DNA of 64,000 nucleotides from Streptomyces sp. TLI_105 (GCF_900105415.1 NZ_FNSM01000001.1:5791501-5855500), one strand, 5' to 3'. Counted from the first letter of the stretch, positions 41,672 to 51,110 are shown. Translations and numbers: made by a program. Notes: a model not told the origin generated them from the sequence alone.

Positions 41672-42509
41672 CGGTCGCCTTCTGCTTCTTCACCCGCACG
41701 GACGGACCCGACCCTATCGGGGCCAGGAACAGCGCGAGAGTCGGGATCAGATACAGCGCCCACACCGTGACCTGAAGGACCGTCGGATCCGGCTGGAAGT
41801 TGAAGACGCCCTTGAGGAGCGTGCCGTACCAGCTGTCCGGCGGGATCGTCGCCGAGATGTCGAAGGCCTTGTCCGCGAGGCCGCCGAGGAAGCGCGCCTC
41901 CTGGAGGTCGTGCACGCCGTACGCGAGCACGCCCGCCGCCACCACGACCAGCATCCCGCCGGTCCAGGTGAAGAACTTCGCCAGGTTGATCTTCAGCGCG
42001 CCCCGGTAGAACAGCCAGCCGAGGAAGACGGCCGTGAGCAGGCCGAGGAGGACTCCGACCAGCGGCGCGTACGTGCCGTCGGAGGAGGCCCGCACCGACG
42101 CCCACACGAAGAGCGCCGTCTCCAGGCCCTCGCGGCCCACCGCCAGGAAGGCGGTGGCGACCAGCGCGCCGGTACCCATCTGCAGGGCCGCGTCCAGCTT
42201 GCCGTGCAGCTCCGCCTTGAGGTGCCGGGCCGTGCGCCGCATCCAGAAGACCATCCAGGTCACCAGGCCCACGGCGAGCACCGACAGCGAGCCGCCGAGC
42301 GCCTCCTGCGCCTCGAAGGTCAGCTCCTGGGAGCCGAACTCCAGCCCGGCGCCGAAGGCCAGGGCGACGCCGACGGCCACGCCGATGCCGATCCAGATCG
42401 GCTTCAGCGCGTCCCGGCGCCCGGTCTTCACCAGGTACGCGATGAGGATGCAGACGACCAGGCTGGCTTCCAGGCCCTCGCGCAGGCCGATCAGATAGTT
42501 ACCGAACAC
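41628..42509 (-). CDS. efeU: EfeU ferrous/ferric iron permease (FTR1 family)
   Basis: 293 residues, seven predicted helices. The two iron-binding REGLE motifs are present (R10-E-G-L-E14 in helix 1, and REGLETALFV in helix 4). Takes up iron across the membrane, after delivery by EfeO. The C-terminal tail is Lys/Glu/Ala-rich (KQKATDEKAEAEASAETTA). Third gene of the efeOBU operon on the minus strand, 18 nt after efeB. The iron box upstream of efeO should control all three. Confidence 0.95.
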   Translation of the reverse strand: MFGNYLIGLREGLEASLVVCILIAYLVKTGRRDALKPIWIGIGVAVGVALAFGAGLEFGSQELTFEAQEALGGSLSVLAVGLVTWMVFWMRRTARHLKAELHGKLDAALQMGTGALVATAFLAVGREGLETALFVWASVRASSDGTYAPLVGVLLGLLTAVFLGWLFYRGALKINLAKFFTWTGGMLVVVAAGVLAYGVHDLQEARFLGGLADKAFDISATIPPDSWYGTLLKGVFNFQPDPTVLQVTVWALYLIPTLALFLAPIGSGPSVRVKKQKATDEKAEAEASAETTA

Positions 42510-42527
42510 GTCGGTTTCCCTCCTCGA

Positions 42528-43805
42528 TCACGAGAACAGCGCCCGGCCCCACCAGTCGTCCTTGTCGCGGACGCCCGGCGGGACGGCGAAGAGCGCCGAA
42601 CCCACGTGCTGTGTGTACTCGTTGAGCGCGTCGGACTTGGCCAGCGAGCTCTGCACCGGGATGAAGCCGGTGCGGACGTCCCGCTGGTACGCCAGGAAGA
42701 ACAGGCCCGCCTCCAGACGGCCGAGGCCGTCCGTGCCGTCGGTGAAGGAGTAGCCGCGGCGCAGGATGGTCGCCCCGTTGTTGGAGTCGGGGTGCGCCAG
42801 GCGCACGTGAGAGTCCGGCTTCATCGCCTTCAGGAACGGCTCGTCGTGCTCCTTGGCCTTGCCGACGGGCGCGCCTTCCTTCTTGTCGCGGCCGAAGATG
42901 TCCTCCTGCTCGGCGAGCGGAGTGCGGTCCCAGGTCTCGACGTTCATGCGGATGCGGCGGGCGACGAGGTACGAACCGCCGTCCATCCAGGCCGCGGCGC
43001 CCTCGGCGTCCTTGCCCGACACCCACACGTGCTTCGCGAGCCGCTCGGTCTCGGTGCCCGCGATGTTGCGGGTGCCGTCCTTGAAGCCGAAGAGGTTGCG
43101 CGGGGTCTGGGCGTCCGGGGTCGTCGAGGACGTCTTGCCGAAGCCCAGCTGCGACCAGCGCACCGCGACCTTGCCGAAGCCGATCCGGGCGAGGTTGCGG
43201 ATGGCGTGCACGGCGACCTGCGGGTCGTCCGCGCAGGCCTGCACGCAGATGTCGCCGCCGCTGCGCGCCGGGTCCAGGTTGTCGCCCGGGAACTTGGGCA
43301 GGTCCACCAGGGCACCAGGCCGCTTGTCCTTCAGCCCGAAGCGACCGTCGAAGAGCGAGGGGCCGAAGCCGATCGTGAGGGTGAGGCGGGAGGGCTTGAG
43401 GCCCAGGGCCTCGCCCGTGTCGTCCGGCGGGGCCTCCGGCAGGCCGCCGTAGGCGCCCTCGCCGACCTCGGCGCCGGCCGTCATGCGCTCGGCGGCCCGC
43501 GTCCAGTCCTTGAGGAGCTGGATCAGCTCGTCGCGGTCCTTCGTCTTCACGTCGAAGGAGGCGAAGTGCAGTCGGTCCTGCACGGCGGTGGCGATGCCGG
43601 CCTGGTGCGGGCCGTGGAAGGGGACGGCCCCGCCGCTGTCGGCGACCGGGGCGGTGGCGTCGCCGTCGCGGGTCAGGGCGACGGCGCCGCCGGCCGCGGC
43701 GGCACCGAGCGCGAGCCCGGCACCGCCCCAGCCGATGACCTTGCGGCGGGAGGGCGCGGCGGACTGCTCCGCGGCGGACTGCTCCGTGGTGGTCTCGTCG
43801 GTCAT
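42528..43805 (-). CDS. efeB: EfeB, Tat-exported Dyp-type heme peroxidase
   Basis: 425 residues. Tat-like signal SRRKVIGWGGAGLALGAAAAGGAVA (about 19-43). DyP peroxidase with the GFKDGTRN motif (catalytic Asp) and the proximal His region. EfeB oxidises ferrous iron or removes iron from heme outside the membrane, for EfeO/U. Follows efeO by 14 nt. Confidence 0.95.
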   Translation of the reverse strand: MTDETTTEQSAAEQSAAPSRRKVIGWGGAGLALGAAAAGGAVALTRDGDATAPVADSGGAVPFHGPHQAGIATAVQDRLHFASFDVKTKDRDELIQLLKDWTRAAERMTAGAEVGEGAYGGLPEAPPDDTGEALGLKPSRLTLTIGFGPSLFDGRFGLKDKRPGALVDLPKFPGDNLDPARSGGDICVQACADDPQVAVHAIRNLARIGFGKVAVRWSQLGFGKTSSTTPDAQTPRNLFGFKDGTRNIAGTETERLAKHVWVSGKDAEGAAAWMDGGSYLVARRIRMNVETWDRTPLAEQEDIFGRDKKEGAPVGKAKEHDEPFLKAMKPDSHVRLAHPDSNNGATILRRGYSFTDGTDGLGRLEAGLFFLAYQRDVRTGFIPVQSSLAKSDALNEYTQHVGSALFAVPPGVRDKDDWWGRALFS

Positions 43806-43819
43806 GGTGGCTCCCCCTG

Positions 43820-44974
43820 TTACTTCACGACCGCGGCGGCGAGCTTGGAGAGCGGCTCGGCCAGCGCGTTGACGCCGTCGGAGAGCTCCTTGCGCTCGGC
43901 CTTGCCGACCTTCTCGTACGAGGTGAAGACGTAGCCGCTCTTGTCCGTGCGGTACTTGTCGAGCAGCGTGTTCAGCGCGGCGAACTGCTTGTCGAGTTCG
44001 GCGACGAGCTTCGGGTCGTTCTTCGAGGCGACCGGCTTGAGCAGCTCGAAGGACTTCTGCGCGCCCTCGACGTTCGCCTTGAAGTCGACGAGGTCGGTGC
44101 GGGAGTAGCGCTCCTCCTCGCCGGTGACCTTGCCGGTGGCGACCTCGTCCAGGAGTTCCTTGGCGCCGTTGGCCATGGAGGTCGGGGTGATCTCGGCCTT
44201 GCCGACCCGCTTCTGCCAGTCCGCGAGGTCCTTGTCGAGGAGGTCGGCGAGCTGCTTCTCGCGGTCGCCGATCTTCTTGTCCTGCCAGAGCGCCTTCTCC
44301 AGGCGGTGCCAGCCGGTCCAGTCCTTCGCCGGGTCCTGGCCGTCCTCCAGGCCGTCCTCGCGGACGTCGACCTTGGGGTCGATGTCGCCGAAGGACTCGG
44401 CGACCGGCTCGGTGCGCTCCCAGCCGATGCGGGATTCGGCGTAGGCCTTCTTCGCGGCCTCGACGTCACCGGCGCGGACGGCGTCGGTGAAGACCTTGAC
44501 CTTGGGGAGGGTCTCGTCGGCCTGCGCCTGGACGTACTGGCGGTAGGCGGCGACGGCGGCGTCCATCTCGGGGGAGCGCTTGGCGGCGGCCTTGCCGCCG
44601 GTAGCCTTGACCTGCTGGCGGATGCCGTCGCCCTTCATGCCGGGCTTGCAGGCGATGGCGTAGTCACCGGCCTTGATCTCGGCGGTGATGGTGGCCTTGG
44701 TGCCGGGGCCGATGTTCTCGCGCTCGGTGACGATCCGGTCGTCCGGGAAGAGGACGTAGACCTCGGTGATCTTGGAGCCGCGGTTCTCGACGGCCAGCTT
44801 CACGTGGCCGGCCGGGAACTCCTTCTTCGAGACCTCGCAGGAGTCGTCCTTGGCGACGACGGTGATGGCGTCGTCGCTCGCCTTGGAGTCGCTTTTCTCG
44901 GCGCAGCCCGTGACGGCGGTCAGAGCCGCCGCGGTCGCGGCGGCGGTGACGACGGAGAGGCGGACGGCTCGCAT
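43820..44974 (-). CDS. efeO: EfeO, iron-binding lipoprotein (cupredoxin + M75 domains)
   Basis: 384 residues. Lipoprotein signal with lipobox TAVTGC (Cys24). N-terminal cupredoxin-like domain (about 35-125), C-terminal M75 imelysin-like domain (about 140-384) with the conserved GWERTEPVAESF and GWHRLEKALW segments, the putative metal-binding HxxE. Captures Fe for EfeU/EfeB. First gene of the operon; iron box about 50 nt upstream of the ATG. Confidence 0.95.
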   Translation of the reverse strand: MRAVRLSVVTAAATAAALTAVTGCAEKSDSKASDDAITVVAKDDSCEVSKKEFPAGHVKLAVENRGSKITEVYVLFPDDRIVTERENIGPGTKATITAEIKAGDYAIACKPGMKGDGIRQQVKATGGKAAAKRSPEMDAAVAAYRQYVQAQADETLPKVKVFTDAVRAGDVEAAKKAYAESRIGWERTEPVAESFGDIDPKVDVREDGLEDGQDPAKDWTGWHRLEKALWQDKKIGDREKQLADLLDKDLADWQKRVGKAEITPTSMANGAKELLDEVATGKVTGEEERYSRTDLVDFKANVEGAQKSFELLKPVASKNDPKLVAELDKQFAALNTLLDKYRTDKSGYVFTSYEKVGKAERKELSDGVNALAEPLSKLAAAVVK

Positions 44975-45016
44975 GAGGACTCCAGGAACGCGGGGACGGA
45001 CTGAGGCGGACCTAAC

Positions 45017-45035
45017 TTAACCGAGGCTTACCTCA
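45017..45035. promoter_or_regulatory. Iron box of the efeOBU operon (imperfect)
   Basis: TTAACCGAGGCTTACCTCA, read on the minus strand as TGAGGTAAGCCTCGGTTAA, fits the left half of the DmdR1/IdeR iron box well (TxAGGTxAG) and the right half poorly. Location 43 nt upstream of efeO supports it. A second half-site CCTAACTTAACC overlaps it at 45011-45022. Confidence 0.6.
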
Positions 45036-45240
45036 GCAATACCCGCGCGTCCAGTGATTCAGCTCTCAGGCCGGGCGCACCGGACACGGCAGGGTCACAA
45101 GGTCTCCATGGGGCCCTCATGGCTTGGTCAAGGAAAGGTCAAGCGGGGTGGATTGTCCCGGTTCCGGTTACGCCTCGGTAGGGCCGCGGGGAAACGGTCG
45201 TACGGCCCTGTCGGCGCGCCACGGGTGGTTCAATTCGGTC

Positions 45241-45909
45241 ATGAACACGACCGCCACTGACATCGACGTCCTCCGGGTCTTCTGTGCGGGCGACGGCCGG
45301 CACGGCAACCGTCTCGGGGTCGTACGGGACGCCCGTACCCACCCCGACGAGTCCTCCCGGCAGGCGCTCGCCAAGGAACTCGGCTTCAGCGAGACGGTGT
45401 TCGTGGACGACCCGGAGCGCGGGATCGTCGACATCTACACGCCCGGCCTGCGGCTGCCGTTCGCCGGACACCCGCTCGTCGGCGCCGCCTGGCTGCTCGA
45501 CCTGGAGGTCGTCCACCCGCCCGCCGGCGAGGTGTGGGTGCGCGGCGACGGCGAGTTCACCTGGATCGAGGCGCGCGCCGAGTGGGCGCCGCCCCGCACC
45601 CTGCGCCGGTACGGCTCCGTCGCCGAGGTCGACGCCCTGGAGGTGCCCGAGCCGGGGGAGTGGATCTACGCCTGGGCCTGGGAGGAGGAGGCCGCCGGCC
45701 GGATCAGGGCGCGCGCCTTCCCGGGGCGCGGGGACGGCATCGACGAGGACGAGGCGACCGGCGCGGCCGCCCTGCTCCTCACGGCGGAACTGGGCCGGGC
45801 CCTGAACATCACGCAGGGCCGGGGCTCCCAGCTCCTCACCGCCCCCGGCCCCGACGGCGTCGTGGAGCTGGGCGGCCGGGTCCTCCTGGAGGGAACGCTC
45901 ACGTGCTAG
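45241..45909 (+). CDS. PhzF-family isomerase-like protein (short)
   Basis: 222 residues from ATG 45241, shorter than standard PhzF (~260-290). Conserved PhzF start DVLRVFCAGDGRHGNRLGVV, catalytic Glu in GFSETVFV, and FAGHPLVGAAWLL; the C-terminal half has DEATGAAALLL and GRGSQLLTAPGPDGVVELGGRVL. Probably an isomerase or epimerase of unknown substrate. Its 5' region has a direct repeat GGTCAAG (45126 and 45138). Convergent with heme oxygenase, 6 nt away. Confidence 0.88.
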   Translation: MNTTATDIDVLRVFCAGDGRHGNRLGVVRDARTHPDESSRQALAKELGFSETVFVDDPERGIVDIYTPGLRLPFAGHPLVGAAWLLDLEVVHPPAGEVWVRGDGEFTWIEARAEWAPPRTLRRYGSVAEVDALEVPEPGEWIYAWAWEEEAAGRIRARAFPGRGDGIDEDEATGAAALLLTAELGRALNITQGRGSQLLTAPGPDGVVELGGRVLLEGTLTC

Positions 45910-45915
45910 GGGCCC

Positions 45916-46566
45916 TCACGCGCTGAGGGGGTACTCCCCGCCCAGCTCCCGGAAGACCGCGGTGTTGAAGGCGAAGGCGCGCCTGCACTCGTCGACGATC
46001 CGCTGCTTCTCCAGGTCGTCGGCGTCCACTCCGTCGAGCAGCTCCCGGTATCCCCGCTTGAACGCCGCCGGGTTGGGGATCTCCTCGAAGACGTAGAAGC
46101 GGACGCCGTCGCCCTTGCGGTCGAAGCCCCAGGTCCGCTCCGCCCTGTCGCGGATGATCTGACCGCCCGACAGGTCGCCCAGATAGCGCGTGTAGTGGTG
46201 GGCCACATAGCCGGCGGGCCAGTCGCGGGCGCACTCGGCGACCCGCTCGGCATACGCGGCGGTGGCGGGCAGCGGGGAGACGCCGACGCGCCAGCCGGGG
46301 CCGCGCAGATGGGCGAGGTCCTGCTCCAGGGCGGCCGTGCGGAAGAGCTCGGGCCGTACGAAGGGCCCCGCGACCGGGTCCTCGCGGAGCGCCTCCGCGC
46401 CCTCCTCCAGGGCCCGGTACACGAACCACAGCTGCTCGGTGTAGCGCGCGTACGCGTCGACGGCCAGCCGCCCGCCCAGCAGGTCGCCCATGAAGGACGA
46501 GGTCTCCGCCTCCGTGTGCTGCTCGTGCGAAGCCGTACGGATCAACGTGGAGAAGGGCGTGTCCAA
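45916..46566 (-). CDS. Heme oxygenase
   Basis: 216 residues. Proximal His in RTASHEQHTEAE (about 14), distal-helix LGDLSGGQIIRD motif near 130. Cleaves heme to biliverdin, CO and iron. Start is TTG 46566: GGAGG lies 6 nt upstream and no other start fits. It is preceded by an iron box (46614-46632), so heme is recycled as an iron source under iron limitation. It lies between the PhzF gene and map. Confidence 0.93.
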   Translation of the reverse strand: MDTPFSTLIRTASHEQHTEAETSSFMGDLLGGRLAVDAYARYTEQLWFVYRALEEGAEALREDPVAGPFVRPELFRTAALEQDLAHLRGPGWRVGVSPLPATAAYAERVAECARDWPAGYVAHHYTRYLGDLSGGQIIRDRAERTWGFDRKGDGVRFYVFEEIPNPAAFKRGYRELLDGVDADDLEKQRIVDECRRAFAFNTAVFRELGGEYPLSA

Positions 46567-46613
46567 GGCGGGCCTCCGAGACCGATGGGACGGGAACCAG
46601 TGACGATCCTGAC

Positions 46614-46632
46614 TGGTTAGGCTTACCTAAGT
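46614..46632. promoter_or_regulatory. Iron box upstream of heme oxygenase
   Basis: The palindromic core TTAGGCTTACCTAA (46617-46630), in the 19-bp frame TGGTTAGGCTTACCTAAGT, fits the DmdR1/IdeR box. It lies 48 nt upstream of the TTG start on the minus strand. Confidence 0.8.
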
Positions 46633-46680
46633 CAACTGGTTCCCGACGTCCTGTCGGTAAAACGCTACCCCTTCGAGCGG

Positions 46681-47538
46681 TCAGGGCAACGTGAGGATCT
46701 CGGCCCCGTTCTCGGTCACCACGAGCGTGTGCTCGAACTGCGCGGTCCGCTTCCGGTCCTTGGTCACCACGGTCCAGCCGTCGTCCCACATGTCGTAGTC
46801 GTGGGTCCCGAGCGTCAGCATCGGCTCGATCGTGAACGTCATGCCGGTCTTGATCTCGGTGGTGTGGTGGGGCGAGTCGTAGTGCGGCACGATCAGGCCG
46901 GAGTGGAACGACGAGTTGATGCCGTGCCCGGTGAAGTCGCGCACGACCCCGTAGCCGAAGCGCTTGGCGTAGGACTCGATGACCCGCCCGATGATGTTGA
47001 TCTGGCGGCCCGGCTTCACCGCCTTGATGGCCCGGTTGAGGGACTCCCGGGTGCGCTCCACGAGCAGCCGCGACTCCTCGTCGACGTCGCCGCAGAGGTA
47101 CGTGGCGTTGTTGTCGCCGTGGACGCCGTTGATGTACGCGGTGACGTCCAGGTTCACGATGTCGCCGTCCCGCAGGACGGTGGAGTCCGGGATCCCGTGG
47201 CAGATGACCTCGTTGATCGAGGCGCACAGCGACTTCGGGAAGCCGCGGTAGCCCAGCGTGGACGGGTAGGCGCCGTGGTCGCACATGTACTCGTGCGCGA
47301 CCCGGTCGAGCTCGTCGGTGGTGACACCCGGGGCGATGTGCTTGGCGGCCTCCTCCATCGCCTGCGCGGCGATGCGGCCGGCGATCCGCATCCGCTCGAT
47401 GGTGTCGGAATCCTGCACCTCGGGCCCGGTGTACGGGGCCGGGGCGGGCTTCCCGACGTACTCGGGGCGGCGGATGGAGCCCGGAACGGAGCGATGGGGG
47501 GAGAGCTCCCCCGGTACGAGAAGCGACTGGCCAGACAT
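46681..47538 (-). CDS. map: Methionine aminopeptidase, type I
   Basis: 285 residues from ATG 47538. The five metal ligands are in place: [21 protein letters not shown] (two Asp), DFTGHGI (His), FTIEPML (Glu) and QFEHTLVV (Glu). It removes N-terminal Met from new proteins. The N-terminal ~45 residues (Pro-rich with [14 protein letters not shown]) are the extension typical of actinobacterial MAP1c. Stop lies 48 nt before the iron box region. Confidence 0.95.
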   Translation of the reverse strand: MSGQSLLVPGELSPHRSVPGSIRRPEYVGKPAPAPYTGPEVQDSDTIERMRIAGRIAAQAMEEAAKHIAPGVTTDELDRVAHEYMCDHGAYPSTLGYRGFPKSLCASINEVICHGIPDSTVLRDGDIVNLDVTAYINGVHGDNNATYLCGDVDEESRLLVERTRESLNRAIKAVKPGRQINIIGRVIESYAKRFGYGVVRDFTGHGINSSFHSGLIVPHYDSPHHTTEIKTGMTFTIEPMLTLGTHDYDMWDDGWTVVTKDRKRTAQFEHTLVVTENGAEILTLP

Positions 47539-47599
47539 GCCAGCGAGTCTAACGACCGGGTCTGGGGCAGCATGGTCCCGAAGGAAGGAGCCGAAGACG

Positions 47600-47833
47600 A
47601 TGGCCCTGTTCAAGAAGCGCACCACGGGCAAACCGGGCGAGTGGTACTACTGCCTGGAACACAAGAAGGTCGAGGAGGGCCCCGAGTGCCCGGCGAAGAA
47701 CCGCTTCGGCCCGTACGCCAGCCGTGAGGAGGCCTCCCACGCCATGGAGACCGCCCGCGACCGGAACCTGGAGTGGGAGACCGACCCCCGCTGGCACGAC
47801 GCCGCCGGGAAGGACCGCACGGAGGACGAGTAA
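47600..47833 (+). CDS. Conserved 77-residue actinobacterial protein with Cys pair
   Basis: 77 residues, strong AAGGAAGGAG ribosome site. [30 protein letters not shown] start, then [31 protein letters not shown]. The Cys/His spacing C-x2-H and later C suggests a small zinc-binding fold. Widespread in Streptomyces next to map; function unknown. Divergent from map, convergent with an MFS gene. Confidence 0.85.
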   Translation: MALFKKRTTGKPGEWYYCLEHKKVEEGPECPAKNRFGPYASREEASHAMETARDRNLEWETDPRWHDAAGKDRTEDE

Positions 47834-47860
47834 GACCCCCGCGGGAACGGCCGGGACCCG

Positions 47861-49177
47861 TCAGACGGTTCCGGCCGCCCCCTCGGGGACGCCCTCCCGC
47901 TGGGCCTTCCGGCGCAGCGAGTCCTCGTCCGTCGCGGAGTCGTACGCGAGGAGCCTCGGCAGCGCAAGACAGAGCAGCCCCACCGAGGCCACGCACGCCA
48001 CGCCACCCGTCCAGACCGCCGCCCGGGTGCCGGTCCAGCCGGCCATCGCGCCCGCCCGGACCTGGCCCAGCTGCGGGCCCACGCTGTAGGAGAGCACCTC
48101 GATGCCGGCGAGCCGGCCGCGCAGCTCCTCCGGGATCGTCTGGTTCCAGATCGTGGCGCGCCCGAGCCCGCTCAGCATGTCGCCCGCTCCCGCCAGACCC
48201 AGGCAGAGCAGCACCAGCCACACGTTCCCGAACCAGCCGGCCGCCGCGATCGCCAGACCCCAGCCGGCCGCGCCGCCGGCCACGAGCAGCCCGTGCCGCC
48301 GCACCTTCGAGGTCCAGCCGCTCGTCAGGCCCAGGACCAGCGAGCCGACCGAACCCGCCGCGTACATCAGCCCCAGCGACCAGTCCGCGTCCAGCTCGTC
48401 CGCGAGGAACGGGAAGATCGTGTTCGGGAAGGCGAAGAGCATCGCCGCCAGGTCGATCACGTACGTGCCGAGCAGCACCGGCCGCGACCAGGCGTACCGC
48501 GCGCCCTCCGCGATGCCCCGCAGCGAGGGCTTCTCCGCGTCGTGCGCGGCCGGCGCGGGGGAGAGCCGGCGGCACATCAGGACCGAGACCGTGAAACAGA
48601 CGACCGTCACCCCGTACGCGGGCGCGTGGCCCGCGTACGCCACCACCAGACCCGCGACCGCCGGACCCGCGATCGAGCCGATCTGCCAGCGCAGCGAGTT
48701 CAGCGCGGCCGCCGCCGTCTGCTGCTCGTGCGGCACGATCCGGGCGAGCAGCGAGTCGAGCGCCGGACGCTGGAGCCCCGCGAGCGCCGACACCCCGGCC
48801 GCCACCACGTACAGCGGCCAGAGCACCGGCTCCGGGAGCAGCGCGTCGACCAGCAGGAGCAGGGCGATCAGCCCGAGCCCCGCCTCCGTCCAGAGGATCA
48901 CCTTCCGCCGGTCGACCGCGTCCGCCAGCGCCCCGCCGTACAGGCCGAACACCACCAGCGGCACCAGCTCGACCGCGCCCATCGCGCCGACCGCCAGCGG
49001 CGACCCCGTCAGCTCCTTGATCTGCAGCGGCAGGGCGATCATCGCCATCGCGCTGCCGAAGTACGTGACGAGCCCCTGTACCCACAGGAGCCGGAAGTCG
49101 CGGGACGAACGCCAGGGCGCCGGATCGGGCAGCAGGGCGGTGAGCCTGGCGAGGAGGGAGGCACGGGGGAAGGACAC
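47861..49177 (-). CDS. MFS transporter (EntS/MFS_3-like)
   Basis: 438 residues with 12 predicted helices. MFS_3 features: RDFRLLWVQGLVTYFGSAMAMIALPLQIKELTGSPLAVG, GGALADAVDRRKVI and PEELRGRLAGIEVLSYSVGPQLG. Related to the enterobactin exporter EntS and macrolide efflux proteins, but the substrate is open. No adjacent regulator. Upstream (49178-49393) holds only a short repeat and no gene. Confidence 0.88.
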   Translation of the reverse strand: MSFPRASLLARLTALLPDPAPWRSSRDFRLLWVQGLVTYFGSAMAMIALPLQIKELTGSPLAVGAMGAVELVPLVVFGLYGGALADAVDRRKVILWTEAGLGLIALLLLVDALLPEPVLWPLYVVAAGVSALAGLQRPALDSLLARIVPHEQQTAAAALNSLRWQIGSIAGPAVAGLVVAYAGHAPAYGVTVVCFTVSVLMCRRLSPAPAAHDAEKPSLRGIAEGARYAWSRPVLLGTYVIDLAAMLFAFPNTIFPFLADELDADWSLGLMYAAGSVGSLVLGLTSGWTSKVRRHGLLVAGGAAGWGLAIAAAGWFGNVWLVLLCLGLAGAGDMLSGLGRATIWNQTIPEELRGRLAGIEVLSYSVGPQLGQVRAGAMAGWTGTRAAVWTGGVACVASVGLLCLALPRLLAYDSATDEDSLRRKAQREGVPEGAAGTV

Positions 49178-49254
49178 GAGAGGCCATGTTCCGTCCGCCG
49201 GAGGGCGGGGACAACCGAATTACGGCGGTGGGGGCGGGGCCTGCCGGGGGGCAC

Positions 49255-49335
49255 CGGCCGGTCGTGGTGGCACGGGCCCCGGGGGTCTGCCGACGGGGCG
49301 TCGGCCGGTTGTGGTGGCACGGGCCCCGGGGGTCT
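49255..49335. repeat. 34-bp direct repeat, 47-bp period
   Basis: CGGCCGGT.GTGGTGGCAC... occurs at 49255-49288 and again at 49302-49335 with one or two mismatches. No gene lies in this stretch. Function unknown. Confidence 0.6.
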
Positions 49336-49393
49336 CCCGGCGGGGCGGGTGGCGTGGCACGTCAGCCGATCGCCGCCGTGCGGGCCCGGCGGG

Positions 49394-49996
49394 CTACCAG
49401 CGGGTCGGCGGTGGGGCCGTCAGGCGGTCCGCGAGAGCCGAGAGGCGGTCCCGGAAGCGGCGGCCGCCACGCGGCGACGGCAGGCTGTTCTCCCCGGCCG
49501 CCGCGCTCACCAGGTGCTGCACCGTGTCCAGGTCCACCTCCGCCCCCTCCGCCACCGTCAGCGCCTCGTGCGCGAGCCCCCGGACCTCCTCGTCGCCCCC
49601 GTCCAGCGACAGCACCGTCGCCCCCGCCCGCCGGGCGTCGTGCACCCGCTGGAGCAGCCCCGCGTCCGGCCGCCCGGGTGCCACCATCAGCAGCGTCGCC
49701 CCGCGCCCCGCCGCCTCCAGCCGCCCAAGACCGACCGACAGGTGCGCCGGCGCACCCGGCCGCACCCGGTGCCGCACGAGCGTCGGCGCCAGCTCCGGCA
49801 GCCCCGACCAAGCGGACTCGTCGACCAGATGCGCCGCCAGGTGCCACGGCTCGTACTCCTCCGTGCCCACCAGGAGCAGCCCGCCCCGGTGCGGCACCAC
49901 CGACGACCGGAGCGCGCCCGCGAACCGGCGGGCCGCCGCCGGCCACTCCGTCCCGGCGAGCACTTCCCGCAGCAACGCGACCCGTACGGCATCCAT
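49394..49996 (-). CDS. Conserved hypothetical protein, SIS-like fold
   Basis: 200 residues from ATG 49996. Alternating hydrophobic strands and helices: GGLLLVGTEEYEPWHLAAHLVDES, HLSVGLGRLEAAGRGATLLMVAPGRPDAGLLQRVHDARRAGATVLSLDGGDEEV, AHEALTVAEGAEVDLDTVQHLVSAAAG. The order resembles a SIS domain (sugar-phosphate isomerase-like) or other Rossmann-like fold. Conserved in Streptomyces, function unknown. Divergent from the F420 reductase gene, 106 nt away. Confidence 0.75.
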   Translation of the reverse strand: MDAVRVALLREVLAGTEWPAAARRFAGALRSSVVPHRGGLLLVGTEEYEPWHLAAHLVDESAWSGLPELAPTLVRHRVRPGAPAHLSVGLGRLEAAGRGATLLMVAPGRPDAGLLQRVHDARRAGATVLSLDGGDEEVRGLAHEALTVAEGAEVDLDTVQHLVSAAAGENSLPSPRGGRRFRDRLSALADRLTAPPPTRW

Positions 49997-50102
49997 GGGC
50001 CCGCATCCTGCCCCAGCCCGGCCCCGCGCGCGGCCCGGTCGCGGCGGTTCCACCCGTACGGGAGAGGCCCCACGGCCCCGACCGGTCGGTAATGTCGGGG
50101 CC

Positions 50103-50801
50103 ATGACTACGACTGACAGCAAGCCCGCCCCCAAGGACCCGTGGGACCTCCCCGACGTCTCCGGTCTCGTCGTCGGCGTCCTCGGCGGCACCGGCGACCA
50201 GGGCCGCGGCCTCGCCTACCGGCTCGCCAAGGCCGGCCAGAAGGTGATCATCGGTTCCCGCGCCGCCGAGCGCGCGCAGGACGTGGCGGCGGAGATCGGC
50301 CACGGCGTCGAGGGCGCCGACAACGCCGAGACCGCCCGCCGCAGCGACGTCGTCATCGTCGCCGTGCCGTGGGACGGCCACGCCAAGACCCTGGAGTCGC
50401 TGCGCGAGGAGCTCCGCGGCAAGCTCGTCGTGGACTGCGTCAACCCCCTCGGCTTCGACAAGAAGGGCGCCTACGCCCTCAAGCCCGAGGAGGGTTCCGC
50501 CGCCGAGCAGGCCGCCGCCCTCCTCCCGGACTCCCGGGTCACCGCCGCCTTCCACCACCTCTCCGCCGTCCTCCTCAAGGACACCTCCATCGAGGAGATC
50601 GACACGGACGTCATGGTCCTCGGCGAGGAGCGCGCCGACGTCGAGATCGTCCAGGCCCTCGCCGGCCGCATCGCCGGCATGCGCGGAGTCTTCGCCGGAC
50701 GGCTGCGGGGCGCCCACCAGGTCGAGTCGCTCGTCGCCAACCTGATCTCCGTCAACCGCCGCTACAAGGCCCACGCGGGGCTGCGGGTCACCGACATCTG
50801 A
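50103..50801 (+). CDS. npdG: F420H2:NADP+ oxidoreductase
   Basis: 232 residues. NADP-binding motif VGVLGGTGDQGRGLAYRLAKAGQKVIIGSR (about 22-52), then DNAETARRSDVVIVAVPWDGH, VVDCVNPLGFDKKG and AFHHLSAVLLKD. Matches Fno/NpdG, which exchanges hydride between F420 and NADP, supplying reduced F420 for secondary metabolism and stress in Streptomyces. A small membrane protein gene follows at 50882. Confidence 0.92.
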   Translation: MTTTDSKPAPKDPWDLPDVSGLVVGVLGGTGDQGRGLAYRLAKAGQKVIIGSRAAERAQDVAAEIGHGVEGADNAETARRSDVVIVAVPWDGHAKTLESLREELRGKLVVDCVNPLGFDKKGAYALKPEEGSAAEQAAALLPDSRVTAAFHHLSAVLLKDTSIEEIDTDVMVLGEERADVEIVQALAGRIAGMRGVFAGRLRGAHQVESLVANLISVNRRYKAHAGLRVTDI

Positions 50802-50881
50802 GCCGGAGAACGGACCCTTCGGGGCATGGGGGACACTGGACGGGCACCATCAGCCGTACCCGCCCGACAGGAGCCGACCCC

Positions 50882-51067
50882 ATGCCCCGCCTCGCCCTCT
50901 ACGCCCTCGTGGTCTGCGCCCTGGCCGTCACCGCGGCCGTCGTCTCCTTCGTCCAGGGCAGCTTCCTCGGCATCGTCTGGGTGCTCCTCGCGGGCCTCTC
51001 CTCCAACATGGCCTGGTACTACCTCCGCCGCGCGAAGGCGGAGAAGGCCGCGGCGGCCCAGGGCTGA
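50882..51067 (+). CDS. 61-residue two-helix membrane protein
   Basis: MPRLALYALVVCALAVTAAVVSF (helix 1) and GSFLGIVWVLLAGLSSNMAWYYL (helix 2) with a Lys/Ala tail RRAKAEKAAAAQG. The start at 50882 has a GGAGCC upstream. Too short for a function call. Conserved small membrane proteins like this occur next to npdG in other Streptomyces, but I cannot verify that here. Confidence 0.75.
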   Translation: MPRLALYALVVCALAVTAAVVSFVQGSFLGIVWVLLAGLSSNMAWYYLRRAKAEKAAAAQG

Positions 51068-51110
51068 CCGGAGCCCGGGCGTACGGCCGGCACGATCCGG
51101 AGGACGGGCC

